In this document: piece by piece, positions 28,177-33,718 of the stretch | Layout: each line of letters starts with the position of its first letter | Position numbering within the stretch: the first letter of the stretch is position 1 | Source of the DNA: Candidatus Poribacteria bacterium | GTDB taxonomy: Bacteria > Poribacteria > WGA-4E > UBA9662 | Assembly: GCA_012963885.1 (NCBI GenBank) | Contig: DTUY01000082.1 | Coordinates: 1-33,718, forward strand | Direction: 5' to 3' | Length of the DNA stretch: 33,718 nt | Notes under the pieces: generated by a model | What the model was told of the DNA's origin: nothing | The model's input: the letters and a program-made list of their open reading frames with translations, nothing else | The model's database searches: none | Translations under genes and position numbers: made by a program

Positions 28177-28213
28177 CTTTAAACCCTAAAAATCGCATCT
28201 TTAAACCCTAAAA
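28170..28213 (-). repeat. 22-bp tandem duplication at the fusA start
   Basis: Two perfect 22-bp copies (28170-28191 and 28192-28213) each carry AGGGTTTAAAGATGCGAT on the minus strand, that is, a Shine-Dalgarno-like AGGG, an ATG and a CGA codon. The second ATG (28176) starts fusA. The first (28198) opens a 10-codon frame [10 protein letters not shown] whose TAG overlaps the fusA start by reading one base out of frame. It fills most of the 47-nt gap after rpsG. Confidence 0.9.
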
Positions 28214-28223
28214 TCCAGTAATT

Positions 28224-28694
28224 TCACCAACGGAAATGCGCAAAGGCTCTATTGGCTTCGGCCATACGAGCTTGCTCATCCTTCCTCCGCATGGCACCCC
28301 CTTGCTTATTAAACGCATCGATAATTTCCCCGGCCACGCGCTCAGACATAGTTTTATCGTTGCGACTTCGTGCCGCTTGAATAAGCCATCGAATAGCCAA
28401 CGTAGTGCGGCGTTCAGGTCTCACATCAACTGGAATTTGATAGGTTGCTCCTCCAACTCGTCTTGACCTAATCTCAAGCAGTGGTTTCGCATTATTTATA
28501 GCTTGCCGAAAAACAACGAGCCCATCCTCATTCGATTTCTGTTCAATGATACCAAAACTATCATATAGAATCCGTTGGGAGATGCTTTTCTTGCCACTGC
28601 GCATCATAACATTTACAAATTGCGCAACCAACGTACTATGATATTTCGGATCGGGTAATATATCTCGCTTGATGGAGACTCTACGTCGCGGCAT
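28224..28694 (-). CDS. rpsG: 30S ribosomal protein S7
   Basis: The 156-residue S7 initiates 30S head assembly and contacts the E site. It starts MPRRRVSIKRDILPDPKYHS and includes the signature VAQFVNVMMRSGKKSISQRI, GGATYQIPVDVRPERR and KKDE-like RRKDEQARMAEANRAFAHFRW at the end. Length and position between rpsL (14 nt) and fusA are standard. Confidence 0.98.
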   Translation of the reverse strand: MPRRRVSIKRDILPDPKYHSTLVAQFVNVMMRSGKKSISQRILYDSFGIIEQKSNEDGLVVFRQAINNAKPLLEIRSRRVGGATYQIPVDVRPERRTTLAIRWLIQAARSRNDKTMSERVAGEIIDAFNKQGGAMRRKDEQARMAEANRAFAHFRW

Positions 28695-28708
28695 TAATTA
28701 ACTCCCAA

Positions 28709-29080
28709 TTAATTTGTTTTTCTCGCACCGTACTTCGACCGCCCTTGCTTACGATTCTCAACACCAGCTGTATCCAACGTCCCTCTAACAATATGATATC
28801 TAACATTCGGTAAATCTTTGACTCGGCCGCCACGTACTAGCACCACAGAGTGCTCCTGCAGGTTATGATCAATTCCACCAATATAGCAAGTTGCCTCAAA
28901 ACCATTACTAAATCGAACACGGGCCACTTTTCGAAGCGCGGAATTCGGCTTCTTTGGAGTCATAGTTTTGACCTGAAGACAAATCCCTCTCCTCTGTGGG
29001 CACCCTTGCAAAATTGGAGCTTTGCTTTTCTTCTTGGAAGATTTTCTCCTCTTCCTTACCAGTTGATTGATTGTCGGCAT
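28709..29080 (-). CDS. rpsL: 30S ribosomal protein S12
   Basis: The 123-residue S12 of the decoding centre begins [14 protein letters not shown] at the ATG at 29080; the longer frame to 29095 adds five unsupported residues. [13 protein letters not shown] (39-51) holds the Lys pair whose change gives streptomycin resistance in other bacteria; both lysines are present. D89 in [10 protein letters not shown] is the usual methylthiolation site. GGTGG stands about 6 nt upstream. It is the first gene of the cluster, about 170 nt downstream of the promoter at 29261-29289. Confidence 0.98.
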   Translation of the reverse strand: MPTINQLVRKRRKSSKKKSKAPILQGCPQRRGICLQVKTMTPKKPNSALRKVARVRFSNGFEATCYIGGIDHNLQEHSVVLVRGGRVKDLPNVRYHIVRGTLDTAGVENRKQGRSKYGARKTN

Positions 29081-29128
29081 TAAAAACCACCCCATCCTTA
29101 GAATTTTGTGGATATAAACATAAAATAA

Positions 29129-29154
29129 AGCCCCGAAAACGCATCAAAGGGGCT
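29129..29154 (-). terminator. Attenuator-like hairpin in the rpsL leader
   Basis: On the minus strand AGCCCC and GGGGCT form a 6-bp stem around a 14-nt loop, followed at once by TTATTTTAT. It lies between the promoter and rpsL, so if it stops transcription it would act as a conditional attenuator of the whole ribosomal cluster. The stem is short and the T-tract is interrupted by A, so it may instead be only a structured leader element. Confidence 0.4.
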
Positions 29155-29222
29155 GTTGAACTCACTTAATCCGAGTAAACGCAAATACCAGTCTAGCTTT
29201 TGGCTATTACCCCCTTTTCATA

Positions 29223-29240
29223 ATTACCCTATTCGGTAAT
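29223..29240 (-). promoter_or_regulatory. 5'-proximal hairpin of the rpsL leader
   Basis: ATTACC and GGTAAT form a 6-bp stem with a 6-nt loop. It begins about 14 nt after the predicted transcription start, at the very 5' end of the transcript. Such hairpins often protect mRNA from 5' decay. The role here is inferred. Confidence 0.35.
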
Positions 29241-29260
29241 ATTAGTTGGGCAAATTTTTT

Positions 29261-29289
29261 ATTTTACTAAATAAGCTTCAATTTGTCAA
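29261..29289 (-). promoter_or_regulatory. Strong sigma-70 promoter of the ribosomal cluster
   Basis: On the minus strand TTGACA (29284-29289, perfect -35) and TAAAAT (29261-29266, 5/6 -10) are separated by exactly 17 nt. An AT-rich stretch (ATAAAAAAGG region) lies just upstream and could act as an UP element. The predicted start is near 29254, giving a leader of about 170 nt before rpsL. It is the best promoter in the window and suits a highly expressed operon. Confidence 0.8.
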
Positions 29290-29403
29290 GCCTTTTTTAT
29301 AACTAAATGTGGCAAGACCGAATTGGTGACACTCTTAAAAGAATACAAATCGTAAAAAATTCGTAATTCGTAAGGTAACGTTCTTAATGAAACCTCGCGC
29401 ATA

Positions 29404-30210
29404 TTAATCTTTAATCTCTATGTCCGAAAAATCGCGTTCAGGCTCAGGATATTTCATTTTTAGCTTTTCAAGAGCCGTCACAACCGTCTTACCAATTACC
29501 AGATCTCGGTACCATTTGTTATTTGCCGGTACGATATGCCATGGAGCAATTTTGGTGTTGCATTTATTAAGAACCGTTTCAAATGCTTCCATGTACTGGT
29601 CCCAATACTCACGCTCACGCAAATCCGCATCCGAAAACTTCCAGTGCTTGTCAGCCCGGTTTAACCGATCCTCAAAGCGCTTTTTTTGCTCATCTTTCGA
29701 AATGTGCAAGTAAAATTTCAAAATAGTTGTTCCATTTTCCACCAGCATTTGCTCAAAATCGTTGATATGCTGATATCTTTTTCCCCACACAGATTTTGGA
29801 ACTAGATTGTGTACTCGCACAACTAAAACGTCCTCATAGTAAGACCGATTAAATATAACAATCTTCCCTTTTCTCGGTGCAGCCATATGATAACGCCAAA
29901 GAAAATCGTGAGCAGTCTCTTCAGCAGAAGGAACCTTAAAATTCTTAACATCACATCCTTGAGGATTGACTGCTCCCATTACATGCTTAATCGTCCCATC
30001 TTTTCCACCCGCATCCATAGCCTGTAGAACGAGTAACAGTGCATTATTATTTTCACTGTATAATAATTCCTGTAACTCGATAATTTTGTTAATAATTTTA
30101 CGCAATTTACCTTCGACATCGCGTTTGCGTTTATACCCTCCCTTGTAATTAGGGTCGAAATCCGCAAGTTTTATCTCTTTATCAATCGGCGCAATAAGTG
30201 ATTGAGACAT
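29404..30210 (-). CDS. ppk2: PPK2-family polyphosphate kinase
   Basis: A 268-residue polyphosphate:nucleotide phosphotransferase of the PPK2 family. Walker A is MDAGGKDGTIK (65-75), the Walker B/lid region is IFNRSYYEDVLVVRVH (119-134), and the C-terminal PWHIVPANNKWYRD (about 223-236) is conserved. A single PPK2 domain of this length with KDGTIKHVMGAVNPQG fits the short one-domain group that converts AMP or ADP with polyphosphate. Specificity cannot be settled by eye. GGGAG lies 4 nt before the ATG, and a promoter stands at 30262-30291. It is expressed away from tyrA and toward the ribosomal cluster. Confidence 0.93.
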   Translation of the reverse strand: MSQSLIAPIDKEIKLADFDPNYKGGYKRKRDVEGKLRKIINKIIELQELLYSENNNALLLVLQAMDAGGKDGTIKHVMGAVNPQGCDVKNFKVPSAEETAHDFLWRYHMAAPRKGKIVIFNRSYYEDVLVVRVHNLVPKSVWGKRYQHINDFEQMLVENGTTILKFYLHISKDEQKKRFEDRLNRADKHWKFSDADLREREYWDQYMEAFETVLNKCNTKIAPWHIVPANNKWYRDLVIGKTVVTALEKLKMKYPEPERDFSDIEIKD

Positions 30211-30261
30211 AGCACTCCCAAATTCTTTAATTTGACATCTACTTCAATTTCCGACATTTAT

Positions 30262-30291
30262 ATTTTATCATAGAAACGTATGTAACCTCAA
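30262..30291 (-). promoter_or_regulatory. Probable promoter of ppk2
   Basis: On the minus strand TTGAGG (30286-30291) and TAAAAT (30262-30267) are 18 nt apart, and a TGA before the -10 gives an extended -10 element. The predicted start is about 45 nt upstream of the ppk2 ATG. The hexamers match at 4/6 and 5/6. Confidence 0.45.
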
Positions 30292-30309
30292 GTGAAAGCC
30301 AGATTTTGA

Positions 30310-30339
30310 TTGAAAAAGCGGCAAATAGTGTGCTAAACT
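30310..30339 (+). promoter_or_regulatory. Possible promoter of the tyrA leader
   Basis: TTGAAA (30310-30315) and TAAACT (30334-30339) are separated by 18 nt, and TGC precedes the -10 (extended -10). The predicted start is near 30346, giving about 170 nt to the hairpin terminator at 30518. The -10 is a 4/6 match, so the site is tentative. Confidence 0.4.
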
Positions 30340-30345
30340 CGGGAA

Positions 30346-30518
30346 TCGGTGGTTTTATCACTAAAAAATTGAGCTACATAACACAGATTTGAAGAAGTAA
30401 TTGAACCTAGCCATTCTGGTCACTAAATGTGTAACTAAACTGAGAAATTGAAACTAGTAAGACAGTTGGTGCTACCTACGCACCAGGTGAAAACGGGGTT
30501 GATTAACCCTGTTTTTTT
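30346..30518 (+). ncRNA. Leader RNA or small RNA upstream of tyrA
   Basis: The span between the candidate promoter and the intrinsic terminator has no open frame. It folds locally: TGGTGC/GCACCA at 30467-30485 around TACCTAC, and a longer-range pairing of ACAC-AG-ATTT with AAATGTGT (near 30383-30392 and 30424-30431). GGTGCTACC only loosely resembles the T-box core, and the rest of a T-box (specifier loop, full stem I) was not verified. The limits are inferred from the signals at its two ends. Confidence 0.35.
30491..30518 (+). terminator. Intrinsic terminator just before tyrA
   Basis: AAACGGGGTT and AACCCTGTTT pair in a 10-bp stem (one G-T pair) around the loop GATT, followed by a run of T up to 30518. 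An ATG starts at the next base (30519). This is the best intrinsic terminator in the window. Its position directly upstream of tyrA means either that an upstream small RNA ends here or that tyrA-cmk is controlled by termination/antitermination. Confidence 0.8.
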
Positions 30519-30557
30519 ATGTCCACGGTGCTGGATTTTCCGGACAGAAACAATTCT

Positions 30558-31448
30558 ATGACAGTAAAATTCCAGCAGATAGAAAATATCACGATTCTCG
30601 GTGTTGGATTAATTGGAGGCTCGCTTGGCCTGGCTCTTAAAGAGAATGACTTCAGAGGTCAAATCACCGGACTAGGTCGACGGACAGAAACTCTTGATAT
30701 TGCACTCGAGCGTAACGCTGTCGATTTCACCACAACTGACTTTAAGCTGGGTGTCGAAAAAGCGGATCTTCTCGTCATAGGAACACCGGTTTCACTTATT
30801 CCTCAAATGGTCAAGCGAATTTCAGAGCAGATACCGGACACAAAGCCTCTATTTATTACCGATGCAGGAAGCGTAAAAACTCAAGTTGTCAAAGAAATTG
30901 ATGATTTTCTAGGTGTTCGAGCTCTGTCACACATCCACTTTGTCGGTTCACATCCGATGGCAGGTTCAGAAAAAGCCAGCGTTGCCGTCGCAAGAGCTAA
31001 CCTTTTTAATAGCGCAAAGTGTATCGTTACGCCTTCAACAAACACGTCATCAACCGCAATCCAGGTAATCACAGAAATGTGGGAGTTTGTCGGTGGAGAT
31101 ACAATTATTATCTCGCCAACTGATCACGATTATCTCATCGCCGGAGCGAGCCATTTACCACACTTGATTGCATCGGTTTTGACCCAAACAACTCAGTCAG
31201 TTCAAACTCAGTCTCTTAGAGCCCTTGAGCTTGCCGCCACAGGTTTTCGAGACACCACGCGAATTGCGGCCGGCTCCCCAGAAATTTGGAGGGACATTTT
31301 CCTCCAAAACGCTGAGGTTCTCATCCCCATGGTCGGATCAACAATCAAGACTTTAGAACAATTAAAAATTCTAATGAAAAACAAGGATGCCGCTAAAATC
31401 GAGGATTTTCTAGCAAACGCAAAAAAAATAAGGGACTCTTTGGGATAA
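30558..31448 (+). CDS. tyrA: Prephenate dehydrogenase
   Basis: A TyrA-type NAD(P)-dependent prephenate or arogenate dehydrogenase for tyrosine synthesis, 296 residues from the ATG at 30558. The Rossmann motif GVGLIGGS comes about 15 residues after this start. HFVGSHPMAGSEKAS carries the catalytic His region, and GASHLPHLIA follows in the helical C-terminal domain. An in-frame ATG at 30519 lies inside the terminator T-tract without a binding site, so I prefer 30558, which also matches family N-termini; its binding site is weak too. No ACT domain is present. It is 2 nt upstream of cmk. The usual aroA between them is absent. Confidence 0.9.
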   Translation: MTVKFQQIENITILGVGLIGGSLGLALKENDFRGQITGLGRRTETLDIALERNAVDFTTTDFKLGVEKADLLVIGTPVSLIPQMVKRISEQIPDTKPLFITDAGSVKTQVVKEIDDFLGVRALSHIHFVGSHPMAGSEKASVAVARANLFNSAKCIVTPSTNTSSTAIQVITEMWEFVGGDTIIISPTDHDYLIAGASHLPHLIASVLTQTTQSVQTQSLRALELAATGFRDTTRIAAGSPEIWRDIFLQNAEVLIPMVGSTIKTLEQLKILMKNKDAAKIEDFLANAKKIRDSLG

Positions 31449-31450
31449 AA

Positions 31451-32119
31451 ATGAATACTAAAAGGTTGACCATTGCGGTTGACGGTCCTGCCGGATCGGG
31501 CAAAAGCACTGTGACCCGCAAAGTTGCTGAACGAATCGACTATCTATACCTCAATTCCGGTTCGATGTATCGTGCTGTAACACTACTTTCATCTCAGAAA
31601 GGAATCTCCCCCTATAACAAAACTCAACTTGTCAATCTCGTACAAAAGCAATGTCAAATCGACTTTTCCAATAATGGGAAAACGACTTTGCTTAATAGAA
31701 TTGATGTTTCCGAGGAGATCCGCAAACCCGAGATTGAACAGCAGGTTGCAGCAGTAGCAAAAATCCCCGAAGTCAGACAAGAAATGGTTAAACAACAACG
31801 CCGTATCGCTCAAAATGGCAGTGTTATAGCTGAGGGACGTGACGTTACAACCGTAGTGTTTCCAGAAGCCGATTTGAAATTTTATATTACTGCATCGGTT
31901 GAAGAACGTGCGAGACGACGATTTAACGAGTTTCAAGCCAAAGGTGTCGATTGTTCGTTTGAACAAATTGAAAATGAGATACAAGAACGAGATCAACAAG
32001 ACAAATCACGTCAGCATAGCCCTCTTAAGAAGGCTGAAGACGCAATTATCATCAATACTACACAGATAACGGTCAACCAAGCTGTAGATCTGATATTGGA
32101 AAAAATAAAAGAACATTGA
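31451..32119 (+). CDS. cmk: Cytidylate kinase
   Basis: The 222-residue CMP/dCMP kinase has the P-loop GPAGSGKST (12-20), the NMP-binding SGSMYRAVT, the IAEGRDVTTVVFPEADLKFY segment with the GRD motif, and the lid-region ASVEERARRRFNEF. The C-terminal end HSPLKKAEDAIIINTT is typical. GGGAT stands about 5 nt before its ATG, and the gap to tyrA is 2 nt, so they form an operon. In many bacteria rpsA follows; here there is none. Confidence 0.96.
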   Translation: MNTKRLTIAVDGPAGSGKSTVTRKVAERIDYLYLNSGSMYRAVTLLSSQKGISPYNKTQLVNLVQKQCQIDFSNNGKTTLLNRIDVSEEIRKPEIEQQVAAVAKIPEVRQEMVKQQRRIAQNGSVIAEGRDVTTVVFPEADLKFYITASVEERARRRFNEFQAKGVDCSFEQIENEIQERDQQDKSRQHSPLKKAEDAIIINTTQITVNQAVDLILEKIKEH

Positions 32120-32863
32120 TAACCTTATAGTACAGTTTATTATACGCTGAACTGAGCGAAAGACAAAGGTCAAACCATTGTCATCAACTTTAATCCCATC
32201 CCACTAAACTAAGATGCTGAATAACGCCATTATGGACCCAGACGAGTTTTGAAATAATCCCAAGCTACATGTCAAGAATGCTTGAAATCAGAAACATTAG
32301 GTCAATATTAACAGCACAGTTTCAACCAACACACGAATCTTCCATTCATCACGCTTGTACAGACGCAGGTTGGTCGGACAATCCAGATCCTCAAATCCGG
32401 TCTCACTATGAAAGTAACCATCTTATCCGTTTATCGACTAGATGTTGGGAAACCAATCCCAACCAAGCTATTTTCAGGCAGCCAACCTTCCTATAGATTT
32501 AGATAGCTGATGAAGAGACGACTGTGCAATACGAGATTGGAAGGTCAGTAGCCAATGAATAAAACTAGTAATGATAATTATGTAGCTATTGTACAACTCA
32601 GGTTGCCCGTTAACAGGTCGATAAAAGTTGGTACTCGTGGTGCTGTGCTACTGGTCTCTCGCGGCTTCGCCCTTAGAGGAACACAGTACGCCAGCTGATT
32701 CTGGAGGTGAGCCTTGACAATAGTACACGAACAGAAGGACAGACAATATTCAATAATTTAAAAATACAGAAGTCACGATGAACCTCCGAATACCATACCC
32801 CCGATTGCTGGACGGAGAGGCGCCTGCCCTCGTACGTGTAGACAATCATGAAAGGAACCCCAA
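32120..32863. other. Gene-poor region after cmk
   Basis: About 740 bases contain no convincing gene. Three short plus-strand frames look faintly coding: one from an ATG at 32408 (about 30 codons, ends in TAG), one at 32555-32698 (47 codons, GGAAGG 10 nt upstream), and one at 32778-32870 (30 codons), whose TAA overlaps the ATG of the next gene. None has a family match that I can see. Together they may be decayed genes or chance. No transposase, tRNA or clean terminator was found. Confidence 0.45.
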
Positions 32864-33718
32864 ATGCTAAAGTACGACAACTTGGTGGAGAAATTGGACG
32901 AGCAAGTTGAATCTATTTTGCCACGTCAGGTGATAGATCTAAGCAGGGACGATTATGGCGGATTTGTCAGTGATGGCATAGCTGCACCGACAAGTGTGAG
33001 TACGGTGCCTACGCTTGGACACGCGTACCTGCTAGAAGGTGGAAAGTATTATCAAAGCGAAGAAATTTTGACACGTATTCTATCGGGAGCAACCTTTGGA
33101 CGAAAGATCCGACGAGAAAGTGGATGTTTTGATCTGATTACTACCAATTTCGACTCATCGCCTGACACGGGGTTTCTTGTGAAAGCAATTGCACCTGTTG
33201 TGCGTGCTGCAAGAAAAGCAGCGACCTATGGTGATAAAGGGGCGGAACAGATTGCAGAAACACTAGGTGAGATTATTCAAATAGCGGTTCCTGGCATGGT
33301 TGCCGGTGGGTTCCACACACCAAATCATCGATGGGTACTGGTGGGGGCTTTGTCACAGGCACTGGAGCTCTTTCCTGATTTAGATGCATGGATACTGTGG
33401 AACAATACCTCGCTGAGACCATTGATATCAATGCCGATGGTGAATACATCGAGCGGAGCACAGGTGTCTACAATGCTGTTTGCAATCGTTCTTTGAGATT
33501 AGCAGCCGATGCGCTCAATCGGCCGGATCTCTTGGAACCCGTGCGGCGAAATCTGGATTTGTCTTATCACATGTTGCATGCAGATGGGACGGTTGTGACG
33601 AGTTTTTCACAGCGGCAAGATCACGGAACTCGCGTGGTTCTCGTAAACATGGTGGATAGTTATTACAGTATGGCACGTCGAGACGGCAATGGATTTTATG
33701 CCGCTGTGGCCGATTGGC
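32864..33718 (+). pseudogene. Frameshifted, partial toroid-type carbohydrate enzyme
   Basis: The first frame starts at ATG 32864 with AAAGGA 7 nt upstream and runs in protein-like sequence to about codon 175 (SQALELFPDLDA). It then turns into nonsense and stops at 33496. The next frame takes over with MDTVEQYLAETIDINADGEY from 33388 and stays open to the window edge, so one base is missing near 33383-33390. The joined sequence has repeated helix pairs, GGFHTPNHRWVLVGAL and DGEYIERSTGVYN, that recall (alpha/alpha) toroid enzymes such as heparinase II/III-like lyases. The family call is weak. The break may be real or a sequencing error, and the 3' end lies outside the window. Confidence 0.65.

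Larger units (their letters stand above)
29081..29403. other. rpsL leader and gap to ppk2
   Basis: This 323-bp gap holds no gene. From right to left on the minus strand it contains the ppk2 3' flank, the strong promoter (29261-29289), a first hairpin (29223-29240), a second GC-rich hairpin (29129-29154) with a T-rich 3' flank, and the rpsL ribosome binding site. No clear terminator for ppk2 was found, so read-through into the ribosomal cluster is possible. Confidence 0.7.
30211..30557. other. Divergent region between ppk2 and tyrA
   Basis: There is no protein gene in this stretch. Two back-to-back promoter candidates (minus 30262-30291, plus 30310-30339) lie 18 bp apart. To the right is a plus-strand leader of about 170 nt that includes a small hairpin at 30467-30485 and ends in a strong terminator-like hairpin at 30491-30518. 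The leader could be an independent small RNA or an attenuated 5' leader of tyrA-cmk. Confidence 0.55.

Noticed and set aside
11898-29080. Long frames antisense to ribosomal protein genes
   Set aside because: All lie opposite or out of frame with clear ribosomal genes and lack their own initiation signals.
30440-30518. T-box riboswitch call
   Set aside because: GGTGCTACC only partly matches the T-box core, and stem I with a specifier loop could not be verified by eye.
32555-32698. 47-codon frame with GGAAGG upstream
   Set aside because: Spacing is long, the length is small and no family is recognised; described in the region entry but not called as a gene.
1-33718. CRISPR arrays, tRNA genes, rRNA and insertion sequences
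   Set aside because: No spaced direct repeats, no cloverleaf with a T-loop motif, no rRNA core and no transposase or terminal inverted repeats were seen.

Overview
The window is a chromosomal segment from an uncultured-type Gram-negative-like bacterium, moderately AT-rich. It is dominated by one 30-gene minus-strand run of translation genes (29080 down to 11492). The flanking genes include a CUT1 sugar ABC transporter, two phytanoyl-CoA dioxygenase (PhyH) family genes, a lipoprotein with a perfect lipobox, and a broken toroid-type carbohydrate enzyme. Repeated PhyH genes beside sugar transporters recall Candidatus Poribacteria and relatives. No rRNA gene is present, so this placement is an inference and not a call.

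Left part (1-11490). A plus-strand YugP-like membrane zinc protease (292-987) is followed by a gap holding a frameshifted gene relic (1256-1478). Seven minus-strand genes then run from 8511 to 1468 with 3-39 nt spacings: sugar ATPase, membrane-anchored solute-binding protein, two permeases, PhyH oxygenase, discoidin-like lipoprotein and Ste24-type protease. They look like one uptake operon with an oxidative enzyme and envelope proteins added. Divergent from it on the plus strand are a second PhyH gene, a single-span membrane protein of unknown role, and an AlaC-like aminotransferase.

Central part (11492-29300). The str, S10, spc and alpha operons are fused without interruption: rpsL-rpsG-fusA-tuf-rpsJ-rplC-rplD-rplW-rplB-rpsS-rplV-rpsC-rplP-rpmC-rpsQ-rplN-rplX-rplE-rpsN-rpsH-rplF-rplR-rpsE-rplO-secY-rpmJ-rpsM-rpsK-rpoA-rplQ. 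rpmD, adk, map, infA and rpsD are absent from their usual places. A near-consensus sigma-70 promoter (29261-29289) and a leader with two hairpins precede rpsL. Eleven of the 30 genes appear to use GTG or TTG starts, most with a Shine-Dalgarno sequence at usable spacing. rpmJ (L36) is of the zinc-free type. The fusA start region is tandemly duplicated.

Right part (29404-33718). A PPK2 polyphosphate kinase (minus) diverges from a tyrA-cmk pair (plus). Upstream of tyrA is a leader of about 170 nt ending in a strong intrinsic terminator-like hairpin. After cmk comes about 740 bp without a convincing gene. The window ends inside an (alpha/alpha)-toroid-like protein gene carrying a one-base frameshift. 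No tRNA, rRNA, CRISPR array or insertion sequence was seen.
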